Positions 1-7,837 of a stretch of DNA of 52,923 nucleotides are shown here, piece by piece (the stretch's first letter is position 1; every line of letters starts with the position of its first letter). Source of the stretch: Thalassovita sp. (GTDB taxonomy: Bacteria > Pseudomonadota > Alphaproteobacteria > Rhodobacterales > Rhodobacteraceae); NCBI GenBank assembly GCA_017792425.1, contig CP051233.1:846583-899505 (forward strand), given 5' to 3'. The notes under the pieces were generated by a model that saw only the letters and a list, made by a program, of their open reading frames with translations, was not told the DNA's origin and searched no databases. A program made the translations under genes and the position numbers.

Positions 1-23
1 ACTCTCGTTGATCCGACTGCAGG

Positions 24-49
24 GGGCCGCTGGAAACAGCGGCCCTTTT
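24..49 (+). terminator. Rho-independent terminator of an upstream gene
   Basis: A perfect 9-bp GC-rich stem (GGGCCGCTG / CAGCGGCCC) closed by a GAAA tetraloop is followed by TTTT. It ends a plus-strand transcript that starts outside the window. In related genomes the gene before rpsJ is often tuf, but nothing here proves that. Confidence 0.85.
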
Positions 50-89
50 GCTGTGGGCGGTTGAAGTCCTGGGAATTGCCGGGGAAGGA

Positions 90-611
90 TCAGCCGCCCT
101 TCGCCTTCAGATACTTATACACCTTTTTGTAGTTTGGATAAGACAGACCCCACTGCATCGCAGCCAGGCCGACTTGCTCAACCCCGTCATACGTATGAAA
201 AATCATTCGGCCAGACAGCTTTCCATAGTTCGCAACTGAATAGGTGCGCTTGCCCGTTGAGGCCCCGTTGAGGAAGCATTCATTCGTGATGTTTCCTCCG
301 GTTTTTGTCGGAACACCGACACCCTTGCAGGTTATCCCGATGTCCTGGTTCTCGAAGTAATGAAATGAATCTCCCGCTCGTTTTCCTGCCAGCACGCCAT
401 AGAGAACTGCGTAGCTGTCATCGCCAAGTTGAAGCACGATGGTTGAATTGATGCCAAGGTAGCCACTTGGATCACGCTTGTTGACTTGCGCGTTTTTAGT
501 GAACAATTCGCGTTTGTCGGGCTTTGGGGCTAGTGCGAATTCTTGCGCGTTCACCGATGAAGCCAAAGTAGCGGCCAGAATAAGACCGAAGAGGCCTGAA
601 AATGGAGTCAC
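90..611 (-). CDS. Small secreted protein of unknown function
   Basis: The frame stays open to 836, but the likely start is the GTG at 611: it has an AGAAGGA ribosome site 9 bases upstream and opens directly into a signal peptide (hydrophobic residues 6-20, cleavage near NA|QEF at 22/23). This gives 173 aa, about 151 mature. The mature part is basic at the C-terminus (YKKVYKYLKAKGG) and has two cysteines, C95 and C112, that could form a disulfide in the periplasm. I recognise no family. It stands alone, opposite in strand to the ribosomal genes, and its 5' end faces the rpsJ promoter. It is visibly less GC-rich than its neighbours, which may mean acquired DNA. Confidence 0.7.
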   Translation of the reverse strand: MTPFSGLFGLILAATLASSVNAQEFALAPKPDKRELFTKNAQVNKRDPSGYLGINSTIVLQLGDDSYAVLYGVLAGKRAGDSFHYFENQDIGITCKGVGVPTKTGGNITNECFLNGASTGKRTYSVANYGKLSGRMIFHTYDGVEQVGLAAMQWGLSYPNYKKVYKYLKAKGG

Positions 612-709
612 AAGGTTAATTCCTTCTGTATGATCAACAATCACAAAAAGGTACCCAAGAAGCTTTATTCGCAACAGATTGAAAACGTCTTGAGGTACGA
701 TCTTTTTGC

Positions 710-738
710 TTGCCCCACGGCGCGGCCATCTGTATACG
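710..738 (+). promoter_or_regulatory. Probable rpsJ promoter
   Basis: TTGCCC at 710-715 and TATACG at 733-738 are separated by exactly 17 bp. The same arrangement recurs upstream of rpmC, rplO, rpmH and the tRNA, which supports it. It would give a leader of about 115 nt before rpsJ. Confidence 0.6.
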
Positions 739-763
739 CGCGAAAGTTCCAGTTGGGAACGTG

Positions 764-785
764 ACGGCGGGGTGATTCCCGCCGT
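764..785 (+). promoter_or_regulatory. Hairpin in the rpsJ leader
   Basis: An 8-bp stem ACGGCGGG / CCCGCCGT with a 6-nt loop lies between the putative promoter and rpsJ. No T-run follows, so it is not a simple terminator. S10-operon leaders are autoregulated by L4 in enterobacteria; whether this hairpin does anything similar is inference only. Confidence 0.4.
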
Positions 786-858
786 TTGGGTTCGACGAGG
801 GTTTGCGATGAGCGTGAATCCTCCTCTCAACTCCAACGCCTGAAAAAAGGCTGACGAA

Positions 859-1173
859 ATGCAAAGTCAAAACATTCGCATTCGGCTGAAGGCATTCGAT
901 TACCGGGTTCTGGACGCCAGCACCCAGGAAATCGTGAACACGGCAAAGCGCACCGGCGCTCAGGTCCGTGGCCCGATCCCGCTTCCGAACAAGATCGAGA
1001 AGTTCACCGTTCTGCGTGGACCCCACATCGACAAGAAATCCCGCGACCAGTTCGAGATTCGTACGCACAAGCGTATGCTCGACATCGTTGATCCGACCCC
1101 CCAGACCGTGGACGCGCTGATGAAGCTCGACCTGGCCGCTGGCGTGGACGTCGAAATCAAGCTGCAGTCGTAA
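859..1173 (+). CDS. rpsJ: 30S ribosomal protein S10
   Basis: This 104-aa protein (start MQSQNIRIRLKAFDYRVLD) has the S10 fold signature RGPIPLPNKIEKFTVLRGPH and the RTHKRMLDI segment. The length is normal. S10 sits in the 30S head; in other bacteria it also joins the NusB antitermination complex. It opens the superoperon, 18 bp ahead of rplC. The ribosome site is weak (AAGG in an A-rich stretch), but the start agrees with family length. Confidence 0.98.
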   Translation: MQSQNIRIRLKAFDYRVLDASTQEIVNTAKRTGAQVRGPIPLPNKIEKFTVLRGPHIDKKSRDQFEIRTHKRMLDIVDPTPQTVDALMKLDLAAGVDVEIKLQS

Positions 1174-1191
1174 GATCGGAGGGTATGTAAG

Positions 1192-1920
1192 ATGCGCTCT
1201 GGTGTTATCGCCAAGAAGGTGGGCATGACCCGCCTGTTCATGGAAGACGGCAAGCAGATCCCTGTGACCGTTCTTCAACTGGAAAACCTGCAGGTTGTCG
1301 CACAGCGCACCACGGACAAGGACGGCTACACCGCCGTTCAGCTGGGTGCCGGTGCTGCCAAGGTGAAACGCGTTTCCAAGGCCATGCGCGGCCACTTCGC
1401 CGCCGCGAAGGTCGAGCCCAAGCGCAAGCTGGCCGAATTCCGCGTCACCGAGGACAATCTGATCGAAGTCGGCGCCGAGATCTCGGCCGAGCACTATGTT
1501 GCCGGTCAGAAGGTCGACGTTGCGGGCACCTCGATCGGTAAGGGCTTTGCGGGTGCAATGAAGCGCCACAACTTCGGTGGTCTGCGCGCCTCGCACGGCG
1601 TGTCGATCAGCCACCGTTCGCACGGTTCGACCGGTCAGTGTCAGGAACCCGGCAAGGTGTTCAAGGGCAAGAAGATGGCAGGCCACATGGGTGCCGTCCG
1701 CGTGACCACGCAGAACCTGGAAGTCGTCAAGACCGACGCCGACCGTGGCCTGGTGTTCATCAAGGGTGCCGTCCCCGGTTCCAAGGGTGGCTGGGTCACC
1801 GTAAAGGACGCCGTGAAGAAGAAACTGCCCGAGAACGTTCCGTTCCCGGCAGCTCTGAAATCGGCCGCTGTCGCTGAGGCTCCGGCCGCAGAAGCGCCCG
1901 CCGAAGGGGGTGAAGCATGA
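1192..1920 (+). CDS. rplC: 50S ribosomal protein L3
   Basis: This 242-aa protein shows the L3 signature (SVISHRSHGSTGQ-like segment at about residues 140-150, here VSISHRSHGSTGQCQEPGKV), including the conserved glutamine that is methylated by PrmB in other bacteria. L3 is a primary 23S-binding protein reaching the peptidyl transferase centre. The C-terminus carries an extra Ala/Glu-rich tail (AEAPAAEAPAEGGEA), common in alphaproteobacteria. Its stop overlaps the rplD start by 4 bp (ATGA), implying translational coupling. Confidence 0.98.
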   Translation: MRSGVIAKKVGMTRLFMEDGKQIPVTVLQLENLQVVAQRTTDKDGYTAVQLGAGAAKVKRVSKAMRGHFAAAKVEPKRKLAEFRVTEDNLIEVGAEISAEHYVAGQKVDVAGTSIGKGFAGAMKRHNFGGLRASHGVSISHRSHGSTGQCQEPGKVFKGKKMAGHMGAVRVTTQNLEVVKTDADRGLVFIKGAVPGSKGGWVTVKDAVKKKLPENVPFPAALKSAAVAEAPAAEAPAEGGEA

Positions 1921-2534
1921 AACTTGACGTGATCAATCTGGACGGCAGCAAAGCCGGTTCGGTGGAACTGTCCGACGATCTGTTCGGCCTGGAACCCCGC
2001 GCCGACATCCTGCACCGCGTCGTCCGCTGGCAGCGCAACAAGGCGCAGGCTGGCACCCACGCCACGCTGGGCCGGTCCGAGGTCAGCTACTCGACCAAGA
2101 AGATCTACCGCCAGAAAGGCACCGGTGGCGCACGTCACGGTTCCCGCAAGGCGCCGATCTTCCGCAAGGGTGGCATCTACAAGGGCCCGACCCCTCGCAG
2201 CCACGCCCACGACCTGCCCAAGAAGTTCCGCGCTCTGGGCCTGAAGCATGCTCTGTCGGCGAAAGCCAAAGAGGGTTCGCTGGTCGTGATCGCGAACGCA
2301 GAATCCGACGGCAAGACCGCAGCCCTGGCCAAGCAGGTGAAAAACCTGGGCTGGAAGCGCGCACTGGTTATCGACGGTGCATCGGTCAACGAAGGCTTCC
2401 TGCAGGCATCCCGCAACATCGAGGGTCTGGATATCCTGCCGTCGATGGGCGCAAACGTGTATGACATCCTGAAGCGTGACACCCTGGTGCTGACGCAAGC
2501 AGCTGTCGAAGCTCTGGAGGCTCGTCTGAAATGA
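1917..2534 (+). CDS. rplD: 50S ribosomal protein L4
   Basis: This 205-aa L4 has the extended internal loop (KKIYRQKGTGGARHGSRKAP) that lines the nascent-peptide exit tunnel, the region where macrolide-resistance changes occur in other bacteria. In E. coli, L4 represses its own operon by acting on the S10 leader; whether that holds here is not visible. It overlaps rplC upstream and rplW downstream by 4 bp each, so rplC-rplD-rplW are probably translated as a coupled set. Confidence 0.98.
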   Translation: MKLDVINLDGSKAGSVELSDDLFGLEPRADILHRVVRWQRNKAQAGTHATLGRSEVSYSTKKIYRQKGTGGARHGSRKAPIFRKGGIYKGPTPRSHAHDLPKKFRALGLKHALSAKAKEGSLVVIANAESDGKTAALAKQVKNLGWKRALVIDGASVNEGFLQASRNIEGLDILPSMGANVYDILKRDTLVLTQAAVEALEARLK

Positions 2535-2827
2535 CCACCAAAGCAGAACTGTATGACGTGATCCGCAAGCCGATCATCACCGAAAAGTCGACCATGGCGT
2601 CCGAAAACGGCGCGGTTGTCTTCGAAGTGGCGATCGACGCCAACAAGCCGCAGATCAAGGAAGCCGTTGAATCCCTGTTCGGTGTGAAGGTCAAGGCCGT
2701 CAACACCGTCGTTTCCAAGGGTAAGGTCAAGCGTTTCCGCGGCCAGCTGGGCAAGCGTAAAGACGTCAAGAAAGCCTATGTGACCCTGGAAGAGGGCAAC
2801 ACGATCGACGTGACCACCGGTCTGTAA
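2531..2827 (+). CDS. rplW: 50S ribosomal protein L23
   Basis: This 98-aa protein begins MTTKAELYDVIRKPIITEKS and contains the family core VNTVVSKGKVKRFRG. L23 sits at the tunnel exit and docks trigger factor and SRP in studied bacteria. It overlaps rplD by 4 bp. A strong terminator follows within 25 bp, so transcription is interrupted here before rplB, unlike the continuous E. coli S10 operon. Confidence 0.98.
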   Translation: MTTKAELYDVIRKPIITEKSTMASENGAVVFEVAIDANKPQIKEAVESLFGVKVKAVNTVVSKGKVKRFRGQLGKRKDVKKAYVTLEEGNTIDVTTGL

Positions 2828-2848
2828 GATCCACGGCTTTGAAGATCG

Positions 2849-2881
2849 AAAGGCCCCTCGGTGCAAACCGGGGGGCTTTTT
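2849..2881 (+). terminator. Terminator or attenuator between rplW and rplB
   Basis: A GC-rich stem of 9 bp (GCCCCTCGG / CCGGGGGGC, one U-G pair) with a 6-nt loop is flanked by AAA and followed by TTTTT. It separates rpsJ-rplCDW from rplB and the rest, either as full termination or as partial read-through control. Confidence 0.8.
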
Positions 2882-2956
2882 ACGTGGTCTCGGATCTAAG
2901 GCCGCTGGCCGCCTTGCGCGACGTCGTTGCACGGTTTGGATGAGCTGAGATTTGAT

Positions 2957-3175
2957 GGGTGAAAACACCCTCCCTTCGGGAAAGAATCCTTAAGGGGCTA
3001 TAGACTCCCCCTGTTACCCCTGCTAAAGACGCGCAATCTTCGGCCTCGGATTCGTTCCGGGGCCGGTGATTTTTGGACTCAGGGACCTTCGGGGCCCTAT
3101 CAAACTGGCCACCTTCGGGGGGCTGTAACCTAAGGGTAGGCAATCGCCTGCCTCACAAAACGGAAGACAGAAAGC
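2957..3175 (+). promoter_or_regulatory. Structured rplB leader with possible promoter
   Basis: The gap before rplB holds a GGGTG-AAAA-CACCC hairpin (2957-2970), a possible -10 TATAGA at 2999-3004 with only a weak -35 (TTCGGG, 18-bp spacing), a 9-bp hairpin at 3041-3065 followed by TTTTT (3070-3074), and two near-identical hairpins with TTCG loops at 3081-3098 and 3107-3124. The 3041 hairpin plus T-run resembles an attenuator. The structures are read directly; their role is inference. Confidence 0.5.
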
Positions 3176-4018
3176 ATGGCACTCAAGTCGTATAAACCGA
3201 CTACGCCGGGCCAGCGTGGGCTGGTTCTGATCGACCGTTCGGAGCTGTGGAAAGGCCGTCCGGTCAAAGCCCTCACTGAGGGTTTGACCAAGAACGGTGG
3301 CCGGAACAACACTGGACGGATCACGATGCGCCGCAAGGGCGGCGGGGCAAAGCGCCTCTACCGCATCGTCGATTTCAAGCGTAACAAATTCGATATCGCC
3401 GCGACCGTCGAACGGATCGAGTATGACCCGAACCGGACCGCGTTCATCGCACTGGTCAAGTACGAAGACGGCGAACAGGCCTACATCATCGCGCCCCAGC
3501 GTCTGGCTGTCGGCGACCAGGTGATCGCCTCGGCCAAGGCCGACATCAAGCCGGGCAACGCAATGCCGTTCTCGGGCATGCCGATCGGTACCATCGTCCA
3601 CAACATCGAGATGAAGCCCGGCAAAGGCGGACAGATCGCCCGCGCTGCAGGCACCTACGCCCAGTTCGTGGGTCGCGATGGTGGCTATGCCCAGATCCGC
3701 CTGTCCTCGGGCGAACTGCGCATGGTGCGTCAGGAATGCATGGCCACCGTCGGTGCCGTGTCGAACCCCGACAACAGCAACCAGAACTTCGGTAAAGCCG
3801 GCCGTATGCGCCACAAGGGCATCCGCCCGAGCGTCCGCGGTGTCGTGATGAACCCGATCGACCACCCGCACGGTGGTGGTGAAGGCCGGACCTCTGGTGG
3901 TCGTCACCCGGTGACCCCGTGGGGCAAGCCGACCAAGGGCAAGCGCACCCGTAACACCAACAAGGCGTCGCAGAAGCTTATCGTGCGTTCGCGTCACGCC
4001 AAGAAGAAGGGCCGCTAA
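3176..4018 (+). CDS. rplB: 50S ribosomal protein L2
   Basis: This 280-aa protein is full length. It has the RNA-binding core and the C-terminal signature NPIDHPHGGGEGRTSGGRHPV-like region at about residues 224-244, whose histidine (HPHGGG) is essential near the peptidyl transferase centre in studied ribosomes. L2 binds 23S rRNA and bridges the subunits. It begins the second ribosomal unit, 3 bp ahead of rpsS. Confidence 0.98.
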   Translation: MALKSYKPTTPGQRGLVLIDRSELWKGRPVKALTEGLTKNGGRNNTGRITMRRKGGGAKRLYRIVDFKRNKFDIAATVERIEYDPNRTAFIALVKYEDGEQAYIIAPQRLAVGDQVIASAKADIKPGNAMPFSGMPIGTIVHNIEMKPGKGGQIARAAGTYAQFVGRDGGYAQIRLSSGELRMVRQECMATVGAVSNPDNSNQNFGKAGRMRHKGIRPSVRGVVMNPIDHPHGGGEGRTSGGRHPVTPWGKPTKGKRTRNTNKASQKLIVRSRHAKKKGR

Positions 4019-4021
4019 GAC

Positions 4022-4300
4022 ATGGCACGTTCTGTTTGGAAAGGCCCCTTCGTGGATGCTTATGTGCTTAAGAAAGCCGAAGCATCGCGTGAGTCGGGTC
4101 GTAATGAAGTTATCAAGATCTGGTCCCGTCGTTCCACCATTCTGCCCCAGTTCGTGGGGCTGACCTTTGGTGTGTACAACGGCCAGAAGCACGTTCCCGT
4201 CAACGTGACCGAGGAAATGATCGGCCAGAAGTTCGGTGAATATTCGCCGACCCGGACCTACTATGGTCACGCGGCTGACAAGAAAGCGAAGCGGAAATAA
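4022..4300 (+). CDS. rpsS: 30S ribosomal protein S19
   Basis: This 92-aa protein starts MARSVWKGPFVD and contains RRSTILPQFVGLTFGVYNGQ and the GEYSPTRTYYGH motif typical of S19. S19 lies in the 30S head with S13 and contacts the A-site region. The gene is packed 3 bp behind rplB and 3 bp before rplV. Confidence 0.98.
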   Translation: MARSVWKGPFVDAYVLKKAEASRESGRNEVIKIWSRRSTILPQFVGLTFGVYNGQKHVPVNVTEEMIGQKFGEYSPTRTYYGHAADKKAKRK

Positions 4301-4303
4301 GTC

Positions 4304-4684
4304 ATGGGCAAGGAAAACAACCCCCGCCGCGTGGCAGACAACGAAGCAATGGCCAAGGTCCGTATGCTTCGCACCAGCCCGCAGAAACTGAACCTGGTCG
4401 CCGCCATGATCCGCGGCAAGAAGGTGGAAAAGGCCCTGGCCGATCTGACCTTCTCGAAGAAGCGGATCGCGCTGGACGTGAAGAAGTGCCTTCAGTCCGC
4501 GATTGCGAACGCCGAAAACAACCACAACCTGGATGTGGACGAACTGATCGTGGCCGAAGCCTTTGTTGGCAAGAACCTGGTCATGAAGCGTGGCCGTCCG
4601 CGTGCGCGTGGCCGTTTCGGCAAGATCATGAAGCCGTTCTCGGAGCTCACCATCAAGGTGCGTCAAGTTGAGGAGCAAGCCTAA
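4304..4684 (+). CDS. rplV: 50S ribosomal protein L22
   Basis: This 126-aa protein has the L22 core (LRTSPQKLNLVAAMIRGKKV) and the long beta-hairpin region KRGRPRARGRFGKIMKP that reaches into the exit tunnel. The first 15 residues (MGKENNPRRVADNEA) are an alphaproteobacterial-type extension. Its stop TAA shares one base with the rpsC ATG. Confidence 0.98.
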   Translation: MGKENNPRRVADNEAMAKVRMLRTSPQKLNLVAAMIRGKKVEKALADLTFSKKRIALDVKKCLQSAIANAENNHNLDVDELIVAEAFVGKNLVMKRGRPRARGRFGKIMKPFSELTIKVRQVEEQA

Positions 4685-5391
4685 TGGGTCAGAAAGTTAA
4701 TCCGATCGGCATGCGCCTGCAGGTGAACCGCACCTGGGACAGCCGCTGGTACGCAGATTCCAAGGACTACGGCAACCTGTTGCTGGAAGACCTGAAAATC
4801 CGCGAGTTCATCAAGGAAGAGTGCAAGCAGGCCGGCGTGGCCCGCGTGATCATCGAGCGTCCGCACAAGAAGTGCCGCGTCACGATCCACACCGCACGTC
4901 CCGGCGTGATCATCGGCAAGAAAGGCGCGGACATCGAAGTCCTGCGCAAGAAGCTGGCGAACATGACCGACAGCGAACTGCACCTGAACATCGTCGAAGT
5001 CCGCAAGCCCGAGCTGGATGCTCAGCTGGTGGCCGAGTCGATCGCGCAGCAGCTGGAACGCCGCGTGTCCTTCCGTCGCGCGATGAAGCGTGGCGTGCAG
5101 AACGCGATGCGCATGGGCGCCCTGGGCATCCGTGTGAACGTGTCCGGCCGTCTGGGCGGTGCTGAAATCGCACGGACCGAATGGTACCGCGAAGGCCGCG
5201 TGCCGCTGCACACCCTGCGCGCTGACATCGACTATGCAACCGCAGAAGCCTCGACGCCCTACGGCATCATCGGCATCAAAACCTGGATCTTCAAAGGCGA
5301 GATCATGGAACACGACCCGCAGGCTCGTGACCGTCGCCAGCAGGAAATCCAGGATGGTCCCGCGCCCCGCGGCGCCGGCGGCCGTCGTTAA
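4684..5391 (+). CDS. rpsC: 30S ribosomal protein S3
   Basis: This 235-aa S3 starts MGQKVNPIGMRLQ. It has the N-terminal KH domain with its GxxG motif (RPGVIIGKKGADIE) and the C-terminal ISGRLGGAEIAR-type signature (here VSGRLGGAEIARTEWYREGR). S3 lines the mRNA entry channel and supports ribosomal helicase activity in E. coli. It shares one base with rplV and lies 13 bp before rplP. Confidence 0.98.
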   Translation: MGQKVNPIGMRLQVNRTWDSRWYADSKDYGNLLLEDLKIREFIKEECKQAGVARVIIERPHKKCRVTIHTARPGVIIGKKGADIEVLRKKLANMTDSELHLNIVEVRKPELDAQLVAESIAQQLERRVSFRRAMKRGVQNAMRMGALGIRVNVSGRLGGAEIARTEWYREGRVPLHTLRADIDYATAEASTPYGIIGIKTWIFKGEIMEHDPQARDRRQQEIQDGPAPRGAGGRR

Positions 5392-5404
5392 GGAGACCTG
5401 AACG

Positions 5405-5818
5405 ATGCTTCAGCCTAAACGTACAAAGTTCCGCAAGCAGCACAAAGGCCGCATCCACGGCCAGGCCAAAGGCGGTAGCGACCTGAACTTCGGTTCCTTC
5501 GGCCTGAAGGCCACCCAACCCGAGCGCATCACCGCGCGTCAGATCGAGGCAGCCCGCCGCGCGATGACCCGCCACATGAAGCGTCAGGGTCGTGTCTGGA
5601 TCCGCGTGTTCCCGGATGTTCCGGTGACCTCGAAACCTACCGAAGTCCGTATGGGTAAAGGTAAGGGTTCGGTGGATTACTGGGCCTGCAAGGTCAAGCC
5701 CGGCCGGATCATGTTCGAGATCGACGGTGTGAACGAAGACATCGCCCGCGAGGCCCTGCGCCTGGCCGCGATGAAGCTGCCGATCAAGACCCGCGTCGTG
5801 GTTCGCGAGGACTGGTAA
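5405..5818 (+). CDS. rplP: 50S ribosomal protein L16
   Basis: This 137-aa L16 starts MLQPKRTKFRKQHKGR and carries the MTRHMKRQGRVWIRVFPD segment and GKGKGSVDYWACKVKPG. L16 organises the A-site tRNA elbow and joins late in 50S assembly. It is the last gene of this transcript: a very strong terminator follows 30 bp later. Confidence 0.98.
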   Translation: MLQPKRTKFRKQHKGRIHGQAKGGSDLNFGSFGLKATQPERITARQIEAARRAMTRHMKRQGRVWIRVFPDVPVTSKPTEVRMGKGKGSVDYWACKVKPGRIMFEIDGVNEDIAREALRLAAMKLPIKTRVVVREDW

Positions 5819-5847
5819 GTCCCTCGGGCACCCGCCCGCATGAATTC

Positions 5848-5880
5848 AAACCCCCGCCGGGCAACCGGCGGGGGTTTTCC
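5848..5880 (+). terminator. Strong terminator after rplP
   Basis: A 13-bp stem (AAACCCCCGCCGG / CCGGCGGGGGTTT) has a GCAA tetraloop and ends in TTTT. It closes the rplB-rplP unit. A promoter for the next unit follows within 40 bp. Confidence 0.92.
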
Positions 5881-5912
5881 TTTGCGAACAAGGAAAAAAG
5901 TGAATCTTTCCC

Positions 5913-5941
5913 TTGCCCCTCGGGGGGCGCTCCCTTATAGA
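5913..5941 (+). promoter_or_regulatory. Probable rpmC promoter
   Basis: TTGCCC (5913-5918), a 17-bp spacer and TATAGA (5936-5941) repeat the rpsJ promoter arrangement. The site lies between a strong terminator and rpmC, so the rpmC-rpmD genes probably have their own start, leaving a leader of about 110 nt. Confidence 0.65.
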
Positions 5942-6055
5942 GCGGCATCTCGCGGATTCCGGGAAACCGGGATTCGCGCGTCTGTTTTTTGATTCCACCA
6001 GAAACAAGGTTACCCAAGCGGGGCCTTCTGGTGTCAGAGAGAAGGAAATGGCGAT

Positions 6056-6256
6056 ATGTCCGCCAACGATCTGCGTGAAAAAACGCTGGACCAGCTGCGC
6101 GAGGAGCTGTCCAACCTGAAGAAAGAAGCGTTCAACCTGCGCTTCCAGCAAGCTACCGGTCAACTGGAGAACACCGCCCGCGTGAAAGCCGTGCGTCGCG
6201 ATGTTGCCCGCGTGATGACCGTGTTGAACGAAAAAGCCGCAGCGGCAGCTAACTGA
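6056..6256 (+). CDS. rpmC: 50S ribosomal protein L29
   Basis: This 66-aa, mostly helical protein (MSANDLREKTLDQLREELSNL) has the L29 core LKKEAFNLRFQQATGQLENTARV. L29 sits by the tunnel exit beside L23. In E. coli rpmC directly follows rplP; here it starts a new transcription unit. Confidence 0.97.
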   Translation: MSANDLREKTLDQLREELSNLKKEAFNLRFQQATGQLENTARVKAVRRDVARVMTVLNEKAAAAAN

Positions 6257-6268
6257 GGAGCCTGACAG

Positions 6269-6496
6269 ATGCCCAAACGTATTCTCCAAGGCACCGTGAC
6301 TTCGAACGCCAACGAACAAACCGTTACCGTTCTGGTCGAACGCCGCTTTACGCACCCCGTTCTGAAGAAAACCGTTCGTAAGTCCAAGAAGTACCGGGCT
6401 CATGACGAGAACAACCAGTTCAGCGTCGGTGACACCGTCCGTATCCAGGAATGTGCACCGAAGTCGAAGACCAAGCGTTGGGAAGTGATCGCCTAA
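6269..6496 (+). CDS. rpsQ: 30S ribosomal protein S17
   Basis: This 75-aa OB-fold protein (MPKRILQGTVTSNANEQTVTVLVERR) includes the family motif GDTVRIQECAPKSKTKRWEV. S17 is a primary 16S rRNA-binding protein needed early in 30S assembly. An 87-bp spacer follows, with complementary segments TCCCGAC (about 6511) and GTCGGGA (about 6567) that could close it into one structured loop before rplN. Confidence 0.97.
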   Translation: MPKRILQGTVTSNANEQTVTVLVERRFTHPVLKKTVRKSKKYRAHDENNQFSVGDTVRIQECAPKSKTKRWEVIA

Positions 6497-6583
6497 GCCA
6501 GGCTTAGACGATCCCGACGCTTATTAGCGAAACCCTGGGGAAACGGACACCTGCATGTCCCCCCATAGGTCGGGAGAAACCAA

Positions 6584-6952
6584 ATGATCCAGATGCAGAC
6601 AAACCTGGATGTTGCTGACAACTCTGGCGCCCGCCGAGTTCAGTGCATCAAGGTTCTGGGTGGCTCGAAGCGCAAGTATGCTTCGGTCGGCGACATCATC
6701 GTCGTTTCCGTCAAGGAAGCCATTCCGCGTGGTCGTGTGAAGAAGGGTGACGTCCGCAAGGCCGTCGTCGTTCGCACCGCCAAGGAAGTTCGTCGCGAAG
6801 ATGGTACCGCCATCCGCTTTGACCGCAACGCCGCCGTCATCCTGAACAACGCAGGTGAACCGGTCGGCACCCGTATCTTCGGGCCGGTCGTTCGCGAGCT
6901 GCGCGCCAAGAACTTCATGAAAATCATCTCGTTGGCCCCGGAGGTGCTGTAA
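6584..6952 (+). CDS. rplN: 50S ribosomal protein L14
   Basis: This 122-aa L14 starts MIQMQTNLDVADNSGARRVQCIKVLGG, an almost invariant family beginning, and ends with the L14 core FGPVVRELRAKNFMKIISLAPEVL. L14 forms bridge B8 to the 30S subunit and is the RsfS silencing-factor target. Its stop overlaps the rplX start by one base. Confidence 0.98.
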   Translation: MIQMQTNLDVADNSGARRVQCIKVLGGSKRKYASVGDIIVVSVKEAIPRGRVKKGDVRKAVVVRTAKEVRREDGTAIRFDRNAAVILNNAGEPVGTRIFGPVVRELRAKNFMKIISLAPEVL

Positions 6953-7263
6953 TGGCTGCTAAACTCCGCAAAGGCGACAAGGTCGTCGTTCTGGCCGGCA
7001 AGGACAAGGGCAAGCAGGGCACCATCGCTTCTGTTGACCCGAAAGCTGGCAAGGCTGTTGTTGATGGCCTGAACATGGCTGTCCGTCACACCCGCCAGTC
7101 GCAGACCGCCCAGGGCGGCCGCCTGCCCAAGGCCATGCCGATCCAGCTGTCGAACCTGGCCATCCTGGACGCAAACGGCAAAGCGACCCGCGTCGGCTTC
7201 CGCATGGAAGGTGACAAGAAGGTCCGTTACGCCAAGACCACGGGGGACGTGATCGATGCTTGA
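6952..7263 (+). CDS. rplX: 50S ribosomal protein L24
   Basis: This 103-aa protein has an N-terminal KOW motif (KLRKGDKVVVLAGKDKGKQG) characteristic of L24, an initiator of 50S assembly. The stop lies 8 bp inside rplE (ATGCTTGA), suggesting coupled translation. Confidence 0.97.
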   Translation: MAAKLRKGDKVVVLAGKDKGKQGTIASVDPKAGKAVVDGLNMAVRHTRQSQTAQGGRLPKAMPIQLSNLAILDANGKATRVGFRMEGDKKVRYAKTTGDVIDA

Positions 7264-7819
7264 TGCTGCTACCTACACCCCGCGTCTGAAGGCCGCGTAC
7301 AAGGACAAGATCCGCGCCGCTCTGAAAGAAGAGTTTGGCTACAAGAACGATATGATGATCCCCAAGCTGGAAAAGATCGTTCTGAACATCGGCTGCGGTG
7401 CCGAAGCTGTCCGCGACAGCAAGAAGGCAAAATCCGCTGTCGAGGATCTGACCACCATCGCCGGCCAGAAGGCCCTGATGACCGTGGCGCGCAACTCGAT
7501 CGCAGGTTTCCGCGTTCGTGAAGGAATGCCGATGGGCGCGAAAGTGACCCTGCGCGGCGACCGCATGTACGAATTCCTGGATCGTCTGACCACCATCGCA
7601 ATGCCCCGTATCCGCGACTTCCGCGGCGTTTCGGGCAAGTCGTTCGATGGCCGTGGCAACTATGCCATGGGGATCAAGGAACACATCGTTTTCCCGGAAA
7701 TCAACTTCGACAAGGTTGACGAAGTCTGGGGCATGGACGTTGTGATCGCCACCACCGCGAAAACCGACGCGGAAGCGAAGGCGCTGTTGAAGCATTTCAA
7801 CATGCCGTTCAACAGCTAA
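7256..7819 (+). CDS. rplE: 50S ribosomal protein L5
   Basis: This 187-aa L5 contains the family signatures PKLEKIVLNIGCG and GFRVREGMPMGAKVTLRGDRM. L5 binds 5S rRNA together with L18 and L25 and contacts P-site tRNA. The first ATG at 7256 overlaps the end of rplX by 8 bp and gives normal length. Confidence 0.98.
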   Translation: MLDAATYTPRLKAAYKDKIRAALKEEFGYKNDMMIPKLEKIVLNIGCGAEAVRDSKKAKSAVEDLTTIAGQKALMTVARNSIAGFRVREGMPMGAKVTLRGDRMYEFLDRLTTIAMPRIRDFRGVSGKSFDGRGNYAMGIKEHIVFPEINFDKVDEVWGMDVVIATTAKTDAEAKALLKHFNMPFNS

Positions 7820-7837
7820 GCGCGGGAGAGAAGAGTT

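Noticed and set aside
3023..4678. 551-codon minus-strand open frame opposite rplB-rpsS-rplV
   Set aside because: It lies entirely opposite strongly conserved ribosomal genes; GC-rich genes create such antisense frames. No family resemblance or ribosome site.
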